This document shows, piece after piece, positions 1 through 9,189 of a stretch of 64,000 nt of DNA (position 1 is the first letter of the stretch; the number at the start of each line of letters is the position of its first letter). The notes under the pieces are model-generated. The model had not been told where the DNA came from. It ran no database searches and worked only from the letters and a program-made list of their open reading frames with translations. The DNA is taken from contig JALGSV010000005.1 in NCBI GenBank assembly GCA_029821755.1, positions 62,001 to 126,000 of the forward strand, read 5' to 3'. This stretch comes from Candidatus Zipacnadum vermilionense (GTDB lineage Bacteria > Armatimonadota > Zipacnadia > Zipacnadales > Zipacnadaceae). A program made the translations under genes and the position numbers.

Positions 1-1073
1 GAACGGTCCAGGCGCGGAATGAACCAGCCAGCGTTGACCTCCACGGCCAGCGGCGGCCCGCCCCAGGGGCTGGACTTGGTGATCTCCACCGCCTGCGTCA
101 CCGCCACTGCGCCTTCCAGGTCCAGCAGCGGCGGGGAGTAGGTATGCACCGTCGTGCAGCCCTCCACCCCACGCGCCTTCAGCACCGCCCCAAAGCCCGC
201 GTGGTCGCCATGTCCGTAGAACCCCGCTACCGGCTCGTTGAAGCTGATCGGCACCTGGACTCCGTCCTCCCGCGCCCACTGGGCCAGGGTCGCGCCCCAG
301 TCGGCGAGGAACCAACGCTTGAAGTTGAGCCAGTCCAGGCACCGGGCCTTCTCGCCGTCGTCGGCCGGAAAGTCCCGGGGCGGCGGCAGCTGCCATGTCT
401 CATACCGGCACCGGTACCGGTCGCACAGGGCCCCCAGGTCGCCGTCGTAGTGTTCCTCCAGCCACTTCGGCCAGAACTCCGTCAGGATGGTGGGGTCGTA
501 CAGCGAGTTGGTCAGGCCATAGGTCCAGGCCGCGGACAACTCGTTGTCGGGCTGGTACATGATGATGGGCCCGCCGCCGCGGTTGGCGTCGTACTCCACC
601 AGCAGAGCGTTGGCCGCCCGGTACCAGCCGCGTACGTACTGCCGATACAGCGGCTCCCCCTCCGCCGGGGCGGTCCGGCCGGTGACCCAGTGCCCATCGG
701 CGCGTTGGCTGCGCGTCTCGGGGTGATCGCGGAAGAGCCACTCCGGGATGCCGCCGTAGCGCAACTCGCTGTTGACGAACGGCCCCGGCCGCGCCATGAC
801 ACACAGTCCCGTCTCCGCCGCCAGGTCCAGGAACCGCCGCAGGCTACGCTCGGGGATCGTCGTCCCCTCCAGGTCCACCTGCCCTTCGACCGGCTCGTGG
901 TGGTACCAGGGCATGTAGGAGGTGACGGTATTCAGCCCACAGTCCTTCATCTGCGCAAAGCGGTCGGCCCAGACGGAAGCCGGCAGCCGGAAGTAGTGCA
1001 TCTCCCCGGCAAGCATGAAGAAAGGCTTGCCGTCTATCAACAATTCATCGCCAACAATTGTGGATCGGGTCAT
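1..1073 (-). CDS. GH35-family beta-galactosidase, C-terminus cut by window edge
   Basis: This gene begins at ATG 1073 and runs off the left edge, so about 357 N-terminal residues are visible. They form the catalytic TIM barrel of a glycoside hydrolase family 35 beta-galactosidase. Visible motifs are the early GEMHYFRLP, then WYHHEP, ARPGPFVNSE and WLF. The acid/base Glu lies in YQPDNE (about residue 178). The likely nucleophile lies in AVEVNAGWF (about 345), matching the family E-x-x-x-GWF pattern. There is no signal peptide, so the enzyme is probably cytoplasmic and acts on oligosaccharides already imported. It is followed upstream on the same strand by the DUF4838 and GH42-like genes, with only 34 bases to the first of them, which suggests an operon. 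The exact substrate is not deducible. Confidence 0.88.
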   Translation of the reverse strand, partial: MTRSTIVGDELLIDGKPFFMLAGEMHYFRLPASVWADRFAQMKDCGLNTVTSYMPWYHHEPVEGQVDLEGTTIPERSLRRFLDLAAETGLCVMARPGPFVNSELRYGGIPEWLFRDHPETRSQRADGHWVTGRTAPAEGEPLYRQYVRGWYRAANALLVEYDANRGGGPIIMYQPDNELSAAWTYGLTNSLYDPTILTEFWPKWLEEHYDGDLGALCDRYRCRYETWQLPPPRDFPADDGEKARCLDWLNFKRWFLADWGATLAQWAREDGVQVPISFNEPVAGFYGHGDHAGFGAVLKARGVEGCTTVHTYSPPLLDLEGAVAVTQAVEITKSSPWGGPPLAVEVNAGWFIPRLDR

Positions 1074-1107
1074 GTGAATCTCCTCGGGAAGTGCCAGTCA
1101 ACTGACA

Positions 1108-2811
1108 CTAGGTGTCAACGTACTTCCGCGGCGGGCCCTCGCGCCAGACCTCATTGGTGCAGGCGTAGGCGGCCCATTTCTCTAACAGGTCAACACGGCG
1201 GCAGCGCTCGGGCGTGTCGGCGGCGGCACGCGCTACGGCCAGTCTCTCCTGCGCCTGGTGCAGCAGGTCCAAGGGCAGCCACTGGAAGCCGCTGGACAAG
1301 CCCTGGCGCGTCTCCTGGCGGAAGCGGTCCTCGAGGAGGCGGTAGAACTCCAGCACCCCCTCCGCGGCCGGGCCGTAGACCCCCGTGGCCCAGGCCTGTT
1401 CCGCCCCCCGCAGGTCCGCCTTCGGGTTCCACAGCAGTTCGGTCAGCGCGTAGAGGTCAATCGCCCAGCGGTAGTCCTGCCCCATCACGTTCTGCGTGAA
1501 GCCCGCCCAGCCGTAGATCCCGCCTACTCCCAGGTCCCGGTACACCGGCAGGTCCTCCACCATCTTGATCCGGCTCGGAACCATCGGCATCAGCCAACCG
1601 TAGTACTCAAATACCGGCACGCGCCCCGGCGGCATCTTCGTGCACCACTCGCCCAGGCCCGTCAGGAAATCCCGGTTGCGCTGGTCGGTGACCGGGTACA
1701 TGTACTGCAGCGAGATGGGGCAGTACCAGCAGTGCAGGTTGCTGGCCGGGGTGACCTTCTGCGGCGGGTCGATGATCTCGAAGTAGGCGATGGTCCCCAG
1801 CAGCTTCTCCGGGAAGCGCTGCTCCAACAAACGCGCCAGCCTATTCCAGAACTTGTGGTATCCGTCGGTGCGCGACAGGCCCTGGTAAGGGGCGTTCATC
1901 GGCACGTCGTCCGGCCAGAGCCCGACGATCTTCAACTCCGGGTTGCGCTGACAGTAGTCGAGATATCGCTCGAACACGACCTCCTGCACGGCGGGAATCC
2001 CCACGTTGGTCTGCCAGCGCCCCCGCGAGCCGCATTCATGCGCGGGCAGATACCAGTCGGGATGGTTGCGCAGGTAGGTCTCCGGTCCATAGCCCCCGAA
2101 GTCGTGGTTCTCGTCCGGCGGGCAGAAGTAGTGCAGCGAGTGGTGCGTGACCTCCAGGTCAAAGCCGCGGTCGAGCAGCGCTTCCAGGATCGGCGCCTTG
2201 TGTTTCTCCCACAGGTCGTAACGGTAGAAGTCCACGTAGAACTCGTAGTGGTTGAGCCGCCGCTTGGCCATCCAGTCGATCTGCGGCAGGTGCAGCTCGG
2301 GGTCGAGGAAGGGGAACGGCGCCTCTGGTCGCGGCTCGATGGAGGTGCGGAAGACGTTGCGCAAGGCGAAACCCGCCGTCTCCCGCCGCCGGAGCGGCGT
2401 TACCTTCAACTCCTCCACGCTCGGCACCGTCTCGATCCCCGGCTCGATGAACCGACAGCCCAGGGTTCCGAGGAAGGCATAGACGGCATACAGCGCCGCC
2501 CGCGACCGGTTGCCCCACAGATACAGGCGCTTGGCGCGCGTGCTCATGGTGAAAGAATCGAGCTCGCCCGCCTCCGGAGCACAGGTGGCGCCCAGGGCCA
2601 TGAGCCGGCCGCCGGCGCCGATCAGGATCGCCGGAGCGGGTACGGTGGCTCCCTCGCGGGCCTCCTGTACCTTGAAGGCGGCGCCGGTCATCTGCTCCAA
2701 GTACCGCACTAATTCCGCCGCGGCAAACCGCACCACGCGGTCCGCGGCGGCAGGGACGACGATGGTCGCTAGGGCCTGGCCGTTGGTCGAGAGAGTGAGT
2801 GATTGGGGCAT
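1108..2811 (-). CDS. DUF4838 domain protein (alpha-glucuronidase-like)
   Basis: A 567-residue protein. I chose ATG 2811 because GGAG lies 8-9 bases upstream; the longer frame upstream reads as untranslated leader. The first 130 residues resemble the small alpha/beta domain found in front of GH20/GH67-type enzymes (VRFAAAELVRYLEQMTG, then ILIGAGG). The rest is a TIM-barrel-like DUF4838 region with many Trp and Tyr residues (NHYEFYVDFYRYDLWEK, GLWPDD, YGWAGFTQN). DUF4838 proteins accompany glycan-degradation loci but I know of no well-established substrate. No signal peptide is visible. The gene sits between the GH35 gene and a GH42-like gene on the same strand, so it is probably part of the same catabolic operon. 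Confidence 0.8.
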   Translation of the reverse strand: MPQSLTLSTNGQALATIVVPAAADRVVRFAAAELVRYLEQMTGAAFKVQEAREGATVPAPAILIGAGGRLMALGATCAPEAGELDSFTMSTRAKRLYLWGNRSRAALYAVYAFLGTLGCRFIEPGIETVPSVEELKVTPLRRRETAGFALRNVFRTSIEPRPEAPFPFLDPELHLPQIDWMAKRRLNHYEFYVDFYRYDLWEKHKAPILEALLDRGFDLEVTHHSLHYFCPPDENHDFGGYGPETYLRNHPDWYLPAHECGSRGRWQTNVGIPAVQEVVFERYLDYCQRNPELKIVGLWPDDVPMNAPYQGLSRTDGYHKFWNRLARLLEQRFPEKLLGTIAYFEIIDPPQKVTPASNLHCWYCPISLQYMYPVTDQRNRDFLTGLGEWCTKMPPGRVPVFEYYGWLMPMVPSRIKMVEDLPVYRDLGVGGIYGWAGFTQNVMGQDYRWAIDLYALTELLWNPKADLRGAEQAWATGVYGPAAEGVLEFYRLLEDRFRQETRQGLSSGFQWLPLDLLHQAQERLAVARAAADTPERCRRVDLLEKWAAYACTNEVWREGPPRKYVDT

Positions 2812-2904
2812 GAGGTCGTCCTCCGTCACACGCATTCGATCACTACCCGCGTTAGGGCAGTGAAAGATCTTCGATAGACGCCAGACTGCACTACACCGCA
2901 ACCG

Positions 2905-5178
2905 CTACACTCCCGGGTCCTCCCCGAGGTAGAACACCTTTGTCCCCGGCTCCGGAAACTCCGCCACGAACTCCGCCTGCCCCTCACTCACTATCTTCCC
3001 CGCGTACAGATCCCAGACTGTCACCGGCTCCGGCAGCCGCAGCGTCCGCGGGCCCGGCTTGGACGCATGCACCCCCAGCAGACTGCGGCCCGCGTACAGC
3101 ACATCGTTCTCCTCGCTGTACACATGGCAGCCCGCATACCGCGCGATTTCCCGCACCAACCCGGCCGGCATGAGTGGCGCCTCGCTGAACACCGAGGCCC
3201 AGTCGCCCTCGCCTCGCTCGCCTCCGCCGTTACCCCGCGCGCCCCGGCCTAGCTCCTTCACCGCCAGCCCGTGCTCGTGCCGCCCCTGCGCCAGCAGCAG
3301 CCAGCCCAGCATCGTCGCCTCCGGGTCGTCCACGACGAAGGCCGGGCCATACCGGCGCTCGCTGCCGTAGGAGCAGTCGGCGGGCAGGGGGGCGGTCAGC
3401 GGGTGCTGCCAGTTGTGCACGATGACCATATGCTCCCAGCGGATCGGTACGTGCTGCAGCCCGATCCCGGTCAACTCCCGCATCGACTCCACTCCGACGC
3501 CCGAGTCCCGCACGTACCCCGGCGCGTACTGCCAGGCCACCACGTTCCCGTCGCGCATGACCTTCTCCCGCAGCAGCGCCTGCTTCTCGTCGGTGATGTA
3601 CCATTGGTTCAGGAAGAGGTATCCCTTGTACGCCGGGAAGTTGTCGCGTTCCAGGTCGCGGAAGGCGTGAATCTTCAGCGGCACCCCGCAGTGGGACAGG
3701 CCGTAGACCCGGGGCTTGTAGATGTGCTCGAAGTCCAGGTCTGTGAAGGGCGCCTGGTACTTGAGCGAGTCCTCGTCGATCACCACGCAGAGCGCCTCCG
3801 CCGGGTCGGGGTAGTCCGGCCAATGGACGCCCGCCTGCAGGAAGCGGTTGTACTGCTCCAACTCCGCCAGGATCGGCTCGTCCAGCAGCCAGGGACTGGC
3901 CTGCTCCATCCAGTTGCAGCCGTTGCAGGTGGTGTGGAGGGCAGCGAAGTTGCGCCGCTGCAGCGCCCAGGTCTCCTCCGGCGTATCCGCGCCGCTGTAG
4001 CGGGTGCTGCCGTGCAGGTAAGTGCGGGTGTCCTCATTAATGAAGGCCAGCTTCCCGCGAATCTGCGCGCTCTCCCCCAGCGACTGGTTGAGCAGCGGCG
4101 CACCCCACTTGCGGTAGTGGTAGTCGTAGGGCGAGGCGATAAAATCGCAGGAGGGCAGGTCGAGGATGCGCGTCCAGGTGAACTGCCCGGCGCTGCGGTG
4201 AGTGTCGATCTCCGGATCGGGCATGCCCTGGAAGGGATCCCGCCGCGCATAGGCGCCCGCGGGGCCATCCGCGCCCCAGTAGTTGGGGCTCCACCCGGCC
4301 ACCTGAATGTACCCACCGTATGTCCCCACTAGCGCCCGTCCGCCGCAGGCCTCCTGCGCCGCGTTGAACATCGCCTCGAAGTGCCGGTACAGCCCCTCCC
4401 CGGCGCAATCGTAGTAGTCCAGCGTCTTGCGGCACAGCGTCGGGTCCAGCAGGTTGAGCCCGTCGGGCGAGCGCCGCTCCTCCAGCGTGGGTATGGTAGC
4501 GGTCTCGAAGGTCACGCTCGCGTCCTGCCAGGCCTCCTGCAGCGCATCGCCGTTCCCGGCGTACTTCTCCTGCAAGAAGGCCCGGAAGGCCCGCTGCATG
4601 GCCGGGGAAAAGTCCACCGGCACATTGAACAGGCAGCCCTCGGTGAAGCCCTCGCTCCCCACCCACCACACGTCATAGGCAAAGACGTGGTCTCGGTAGG
4701 GCGTGCTCTCGACGAACTCTACCGCCCGGGCGCAGGCCTCGGCCATCTCCCTCCGGAACAGCTCCGACCCCAGCGAGGCCCCGAAGCGATCCCCGTTAAT
4801 GCTCTGCTCCAGCTCGTCGGGATGCTTCTCCTTCCACCAGTCGGGCGGCTGGAAGACCAGTGTGGGCAACACCAGCGCCTCCGGGTCCATCTCGACCACC
4901 GCCGCCAGCCACCGGTCGAGGGGGAAGCCGCGCTTGCCGAAGGTGGGGTCGAAGCCTGCCGGCCCCCAGCCGTTAGCCAGGGAGTAGGTCTCGTACTGGT
5001 GAATGCCCCGCCGCGGGAAGTTGGCCATCGCTTCCACCTGCCGGCGCAAGCGCTCCTCCATCGTCTCGCCATAGAAGTTGCGGGCCCAGTAGGAGCCATA
5101 GGCCAGCGGCTGTCCGTTGTAGTGCAGGCAAGGCCGCCCTTCCAGCAGGCGTATGTCGGCGCGGGTAGGAGATGACAT
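2905..5178 (-). CDS. GH42-like beta-galactosidase-type protein, paralogue 1
   Basis: A 757-residue protein starting at ATG 5178, with GGAGG 8 bases upstream. The N-terminal half looks like a GH42-type TIM barrel (EMDPEALVLPTLVF, DPTLCRKTLDYY). The second half holds a Rossmann-like segment resembling the GH42 trimerisation domain (CVVIDEDSLKY, then GYLFLNQWYITDEKQALLREKV). The C-terminus is a small beta domain ending VFYLGEDPGV. It is clearly paralogous to the gene at 23553-25883, which has the same domain order and ends VFYFGEESPF. No signal peptide is seen. GH42 enzymes hydrolyse beta-galactosides; the divergence here means the substrate is uncertain and an accessory role is possible. Confidence 0.75.
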   Translation of the reverse strand: MSSPTRADIRLLEGRPCLHYNGQPLAYGSYWARNFYGETMEERLRRQVEAMANFPRRGIHQYETYSLANGWGPAGFDPTFGKRGFPLDRWLAAVVEMDPEALVLPTLVFQPPDWWKEKHPDELEQSINGDRFGASLGSELFRREMAEACARAVEFVESTPYRDHVFAYDVWWVGSEGFTEGCLFNVPVDFSPAMQRAFRAFLQEKYAGNGDALQEAWQDASVTFETATIPTLEERRSPDGLNLLDPTLCRKTLDYYDCAGEGLYRHFEAMFNAAQEACGGRALVGTYGGYIQVAGWSPNYWGADGPAGAYARRDPFQGMPDPEIDTHRSAGQFTWTRILDLPSCDFIASPYDYHYRKWGAPLLNQSLGESAQIRGKLAFINEDTRTYLHGSTRYSGADTPEETWALQRRNFAALHTTCNGCNWMEQASPWLLDEPILAELEQYNRFLQAGVHWPDYPDPAEALCVVIDEDSLKYQAPFTDLDFEHIYKPRVYGLSHCGVPLKIHAFRDLERDNFPAYKGYLFLNQWYITDEKQALLREKVMRDGNVVAWQYAPGYVRDSGVGVESMRELTGIGLQHVPIRWEHMVIVHNWQHPLTAPLPADCSYGSERRYGPAFVVDDPEATMLGWLLLAQGRHEHGLAVKELGRGARGNGGGERGEGDWASVFSEAPLMPAGLVREIARYAGCHVYSEENDVLYAGRSLLGVHASKPGPRTLRLPEPVTVWDLYAGKIVSEGQAEFVAEFPEPGTKVFYLGEDPGV

Positions 5179-5362
5179 TGGGTAGACCTCCAAGGTTGGC
5201 GATAGCGGCGCGGGCCGCGGGGGTCTATTCTACGGGGCAAGGAGGGAGGCCTCCCTGTCCATAAGAGGGGGATGATACGCAGACAGGGAAATCAGACATA
5301 TTGAATCCACCGGGAGCCGTCAGGATTCGTCCTTGGCGGTTTCCTCCCTTCCAGAGGCCACC

Positions 5363-5927
5363 ATGACTGCTGGAGTATACGTGCTGCTCCACCTGATCGC
5401 GCTAGCCGCGGTACTCACTTGCCCCGCCCTTGCTGCTCCTCGTCCTGCCGTCCTCGCCCTCTCCCCCGGCACCGTAGATGGCTAGGGGATCAAGACGCTT
5501 GACTACGCCCCCGAGCGGTCGCGCCAAGACTGGGAGGCCGCCGGCCTGGAGAAGGGCTCCCATGTGGGCTGGGAAGACCTCACTCTCGACTACCTCAAGT
5601 AGTTCAACGCGGTAGTCCTGTATGATGATGGCCTCCAACCCGGAGGGGCCCTCACCGGAGGTTCAGAAGAGCGTGGACATCCTCCGCCAGTATGTCGAGC
5701 AGGGCGGCGGCCTCTTCATCACCAACGGTGTCTACTGGGCCAATGAATTCCCCACGACCAACGCCCTCCTGGCCGTGACCGGGGCCCGCATGCGTGACGA
5801 GCTGGTCCGCGACGACCAGAACCTGGTGAAACTCAAGTCCGGCATCAACCTCTGCTGGACCGACGCGCTAGCCCAGTCCCCCCTCACCGAGGGCGTCTCC
5901 GGTCTCTTCTACGGCGCGGACTTCTAG
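5363..5927 (+). pseudogene. Decayed secreted protein gene with two amber codons and a frameshift
   Basis: A frame opens at ATG 5363 with a clear signal peptide (hydrophobic core ending CPALAAP). It is interrupted by TAG at 5483-5485 (context VDG-stop-GIKTLDY) and again by TAG at 5600-5602 (YLK-stop-FNAVVLYD). About 25 bases later the coding sense moves by one frame into SPEVQKSVDILRQYVEQGGG, then LFITNGVYWANEF, and ends at 5927. The last part resembles a ThuA or glutamine-amidotransferase-like fold (a 'line up and display' GGGLFITNG segment), as found in GH42 trimerisation domains. Both stops are one transition away from Trp or Gln. TAG is an ordinary stop elsewhere in the window, so this is decay rather than recoding. 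Confidence 0.6.
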
Positions 5928-6000
5928 GGACCCGGCTCCCCCACCACCAACCCCCTGTCGAGGTGAGTCCCGACTGACAGGTGGGGGTGTAGGGCGCGGC

Positions 6001-6088
6001 TTCCGCGTGGCGCGGGCTTTCTATCCCGTGCAGGACACCGCATGCCCCGCGGAGGGCGGGCTAGAAAGCCCGCCCCACGCGGACGGAA
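6001..6088. repeat. Paired palindromic REP-like element, copy 1
   Basis: Two inverted GC-rich palindromes built on GCGGGCTTTCTA/GCCCGC flank a spacer containing CCGCATG, with GCGTGG and CCACGC at the outer ends. Nearly the same 88-base arrangement recurs at 57174-57260 and, with slight changes, at 23381-23456. It fills most of the gap between the decayed gene and the AAC(3)-like gene. Confidence 0.75.
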
Positions 6089-6091
6089 TCT

Positions 6092-6529
6092 CTACATCGT
6101 GTCCAGCAACCTCCAAAACGCCCCCGCGGTCCGGCGGAAGGCCTCTACGCCCGGCTCCGGCGAGCGCAGGGCCAGGACTCCCTTGTAACCGCGGCAGCGC
6201 AGGATGGAGATGATTTCCTTCACTTCGCCGTTGCCCCGTCCCGGAAGGGCCGGGGTGCCGTCGGCTAGCGCGTCGTCGGCGTAGACGTAGGCGGTTCGCC
6301 GCCGCAAGTCACCGCGGTAGAAGATCTGCAGGAAGGGATGCTCTCCCGCCCCGGCAAAGCGCGCGGGACTGAAGGCCAACGGCGGGTCTGCGGTGTCTCC
6401 TGCATACAGCCCCCGGTAGAAGCCGGCGGTCTCCTCCGTATTCTGGATGTATACCGTTAGCCCGCTAGCCGCCAGCTCGGAGGCAGCCTCGTACTCCTCG
6501 CGGTCGCCTACCGGCAGAATCAGCGGCAA
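6092..6529 (-). CDS. Sugar isomerase-like TIM-barrel C-terminal part, separated by frameshift
   Basis: This frame continues the AAC(3)-like gene upstream after a one-base shift at the run of six C (6549-6554; six G on the coding strand). Removing one G joins GDGVTGG to GLAERLGLPLILPVGD and restores one frame. The visible part has the strand-helix rhythm of a sugar-phosphate isomerase/AP-endonuclease-2-type barrel: LTVYIQNTEET, then GRGNGEVKEIISIL and GYKGVLALRSPEPG near the end. The start of this barrel (AAVTAEIAEDPAEIWAAL, GISALEI) lies in the upstream frame, so the two frames encode one fusion protein. A separate translation from ATG 6529 would lack the first barrel strands. Confidence 0.6.
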   Translation of the reverse strand: MPLILPVGDREEYEAASELAASGLTVYIQNTEETAGFYRGLYAGDTADPPLAFSPARFAGAGEHPFLQIFYRGDLRRRTAYVYADDALADGTPALPGRGNGEVKEIISILRCRGYKGVLALRSPEPGVEAFRRTAGAFWRLLDTM

Positions 6530-7553
6530 CCCCAGCCGTTCGGCCAGGCCCCCCGGTCACCCCATCGCCAAAGGTCCCCCGCAGCGCCACGATCCGGAAG
6601 CCCTCTGGTAGCGCATGCCCCCAGCGGTTGTACTCCTCGCCAGTGATCTCCAGCGCCGAGATACCTTCCGTCCGCAGCGCCGCCCAGATCTCCGCCGGGT
6701 CCTCGGCGATCTCGGCAGTGACGGCCGCCAGGGTGAAATCCTCCTGCGCCAGGCGCGCCGCTTTGGCACTCCCCGCCTGGCTGGCGCTAACGGCCCCCAG
6801 CGCCAGAAAATCCCTGTCGCTCAGCGGCGAGAGCCCCAGTATCTTCCGCTGAGTCACGCAGTCGGCGCAGGCGGGGTTGTCACAGAGCATCGCCGCGCCG
6901 TCCATCAGCTGACACACCGCCCGCCCGATGCACCCTACTTGCATGACTCCCCACTCGCTAAAGAGCACGTCCATCGCCAGGAAGTTGCGGTGCGGCCCGG
7001 CCATGGCCGCGATGTGCAGCGCCACGACCTCCCCGTTGTCGGCCACGTAGCTGCTCTCGATATTCTGCAGATATGCCGCCCCGGCCAGGGCCTCGGCCGT
7101 GTGCAGCGTCGTATTGCGATCCTGGTCCACGCCTATGAAGAGGACCTTCCCACCGCTGGTAGCCAGGCGGTGGTAGGGCGTGCCCTCCCCGTAAGCAGTC
7201 GGCGCTTGCTCATGGTCCGCGATCAGCTCGGCAGCCCCCTGGCCAATTGCCGCCACCGAGTGGGAGGGGTGCAGACTGCGCACCGCCTCGGCGCGCCGCC
7301 AGAACTTGTCGGGAATCTGCCCCAGGCTGGTCGGCGTGCGGCGCCTATCGAAAGGCTGCCGACCACCGAAGGTCGGCACAACCACTAGCCCTGCCGACCC
7401 CACCGCCTCCAGCAGCGCGTCGATCACGGTCTCCGCCCCACCTTCCACGCGCCCCAGGGCAGAGAGCGAAGAATGCACCAGCACACGGTCGCCGACTGCC
7501 AGCCCCAGGGCCTGCAGTCCGGCGACGATATCGGCTCGAGTAAGGTCAGGCAT
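6465..7553 (-). CDS. AAC(3)-family N-acetyltransferase-like protein, N-terminal part of a frameshifted fusion
   Basis: The first 260 or so residues match the aminoglycoside 3-N-acetyltransferase (AAC(3)/YokD) fold: VGDRVLVHSSLSALG, VVVPTF, HPSHSVAAIG, then HTAEALAG. Family members acetylate amino groups using acetyl-CoA, but many homologues sit in sugar loci and are not resistance enzymes. A cluster of cysteines (CDNPACADC, residues about 225-235) is unusual. From about residue 268 the sequence changes to the first strands of a TIM barrel. That barrel continues out of frame in 6092-6529, so the residues after about 333 in this frame are frameshift junk. The G homopolymer suggests either a recent mutation or an assembly error. 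Confidence 0.75.
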   Translation of the reverse strand: MPDLTRADIVAGLQALGLAVGDRVLVHSSLSALGRVEGGAETVIDALLEAVGSAGLVVVPTFGGRQPFDRRRTPTSLGQIPDKFWRRAEAVRSLHPSHSVAAIGQGAAELIADHEQAPTAYGEGTPYHRLATSGGKVLFIGVDQDRNTTLHTAEALAGAAYLQNIESSYVADNGEVVALHIAAMAGPHRNFLAMDVLFSEWGVMQVGCIGRAVCQLMDGAAMLCDNPACADCVTQRKILGLSPLSDRDFLALGAVSASQAGSAKAARLAQEDFTLAAVTAEIAEDPAEIWAALRTEGISALEITGEEYNRWGHALPEGFRIVALRGTFGDGVTGGPGRTAGVAADSAGRRPRGVRGCLRAGG

Positions 7554-7707
7554 GGCTTCCCCCGTAAGACGCAGCGCGCTGCGCTCGATACGCAGCGAGG
7601 GGCAATTCGCTTATGGGTCCCAGATTCCCTGCGCTACGCGCCCTGGGAGGATTCGGGTCGTCCCACCGGGAAGTGAAGTAGCCACCGCTGACCCAAGGAG
7701 TACAACT

Positions 7708-9165
7708 GTGCGCATTCTCTATCTCGATCTCGACACCCTGCGCCCCGATCACCTGGGCTGTTACGGCTACCACCGCAACACCTCGCCCAATCTGGACGCC
7801 CTCGCCCAGCAGGGCACGGTCTTCACCAACTGCTACTGCTCGGACGCCCCCTGCCTACCCTCGCGGGCGGCGCTGATGACCGGCCAGTTCGGCCTCCATA
7901 CCGGCGTCGTCGGCCACGGCGCCACTGCCGCGGACATGCGTCTGGAGGGCTACTCCCGCGACTTCCACGGCCGCCTCGCCCGCGAGAACCTCCCCGCCAT
8001 GCTGCGCCAGGCCGGCCTGTACACCGCCTCCATCAGCCCCTTCGCCGAGCGCCATGGCGCCTGGTGGTTCAACGCCGGCTTCAACGAGATGCACAACACC
8101 GGTAAGGGGGGGATGGAATCGGCCGAGGAGATCACTCCCACCGTCCTGCGCTGGATAGCGGCCAACGCCGGCCGGGAGGACTGGTTCCTGCATGTCAACT
8201 ACTGGGACCCGCACACCCCCTACCGGGCGCCTGAGGAATTCGGCGATCCCTTCGCCGACGACCCGCTGCCGGAGTGGCTGACCCCGGAGATCATCGCCTA
8301 CCACCGCACTCTGGCCAGCCCCCATGGCGCCCAAGAAATCAGCATGTACTCCAACGAGGAGTCGCCCCAGTATCCGCGGCATCCCGGCGAGGTCCGGGAC
8401 CTGCGCGACATGCGCCGGCTCATCGACGGCTACGACTGCGGCCTCCGCTACATGGACGAGCACATCGGGCGGCTGCTGGCGGCGCTGGACGAGCAGGGCG
8501 TGCTGGAGGACCTGGTGATCATCGTGAGCGCCGATCACGGCGAGAACCTGGGTGAGCTGGGCATCTACGCCGAGCATGCCACCCCCGACTACGCCACCGC
8601 ACGCCTGCCGCTACTCGTCCGCTGGCCCGGCCTGCCCGGCGGGCGCACCGACACTGGCCTGCACTACAACCTCGACCTGGCGCCCACCCTGGCGGAGATG
8701 CTCGGCCGGGAGGCGAAGCCCTCCTGGGACGGCCGGAGTTGGGCACCGGCGCTCCAGCGGGGGGAGGACTGCGGCCGGGAATACCTGGTGCTCAGCCAGT
8801 GCGCTCACACCTGCATGAGGGGCGTGCGCATGGGCCCGTGGATGTACTTGCGCACCTACCACGACGGCTACCGGCTGTTCCCCCAGGAGATGCTCTACGA
8901 CATCGAGCAGGACCCGCATGAGCAGCATGACCTGGCCCCCGCCCAGCCCGAGGTCTGCCGCGAGGCGGTCTGGCGACTCAACGAGTGGCACGATGCGATG
9001 ATGCAGTCCATGCCCTACGCCACGGACCCGCTCTGGACGGTCATGCGCGAGGGTGGACCCTTGCACACCCGGGGCCACCTGGCGGCCTACGTCGAGCGCC
9101 TGCGCGCCACCGACCGCGCCGACAAGGCCGAGGCCCTCCTCCAGCGGCACCCGACGGAACTCTAG
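7708..9165 (+). CDS. Type I sulfatase (formylglycine-dependent)
   Basis: A 485-residue protein. I chose GTG 7708 because AAGGAG lies 7 bases upstream and the product begins directly with the sulfatase core (RILYLDLDTLRPDHLGCYG). The signature C49-L-P-S-R53 followed by AALMTG marks the Cys that is converted to formylglycine. Metal-binding aspartates appear at DLDTLRPD and in SADHGENLGELG. No signal peptide is visible, so it probably acts inside the cell. It hydrolyses sulfate esters, presumably on a sulfated glycan fragment; the exact sugar is unknown. The next gene, 24 bases downstream, encodes the maturase that would make the formylglycine. Confidence 0.92.
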   Translation: MRILYLDLDTLRPDHLGCYGYHRNTSPNLDALAQQGTVFTNCYCSDAPCLPSRAALMTGQFGLHTGVVGHGATAADMRLEGYSRDFHGRLARENLPAMLRQAGLYTASISPFAERHGAWWFNAGFNEMHNTGKGGMESAEEITPTVLRWIAANAGREDWFLHVNYWDPHTPYRAPEEFGDPFADDPLPEWLTPEIIAYHRTLASPHGAQEISMYSNEESPQYPRHPGEVRDLRDMRRLIDGYDCGLRYMDEHIGRLLAALDEQGVLEDLVIIVSADHGENLGELGIYAEHATPDYATARLPLLVRWPGLPGGRTDTGLHYNLDLAPTLAEMLGREAKPSWDGRSWAPALQRGEDCGREYLVLSQCAHTCMRGVRMGPWMYLRTYHDGYRLFPQEMLYDIEQDPHEQHDLAPAQPEVCREAVWRLNEWHDAMMQSMPYATDPLWTVMREGGPLHTRGHLAAYVERLRATDRADKAEALLQRHPTEL

Positions 9166-9189
9166 CCCGCGCCACGCGAGTCTAACGCC

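Noticed and set aside
5363-5927. Amber codon recoding (pyrrolysine or similar)
   Set aside because: TAG is used as a normal stop by many intact genes here, and the same region also has a frameshift.
6541-6560. Programmed frameshift in the AAC(3)-like gene
   Set aside because: A G6 run alone lacks a visible stimulatory hairpin or upstream ribosome-binding site; an indel or read error is simpler.
6465-7553. Antibiotic resistance gene
   Set aside because: AAC(3)-like sequence, but fused to a sugar-isomerase-like barrel and set in a glycan island, so resistance is not the likely role.
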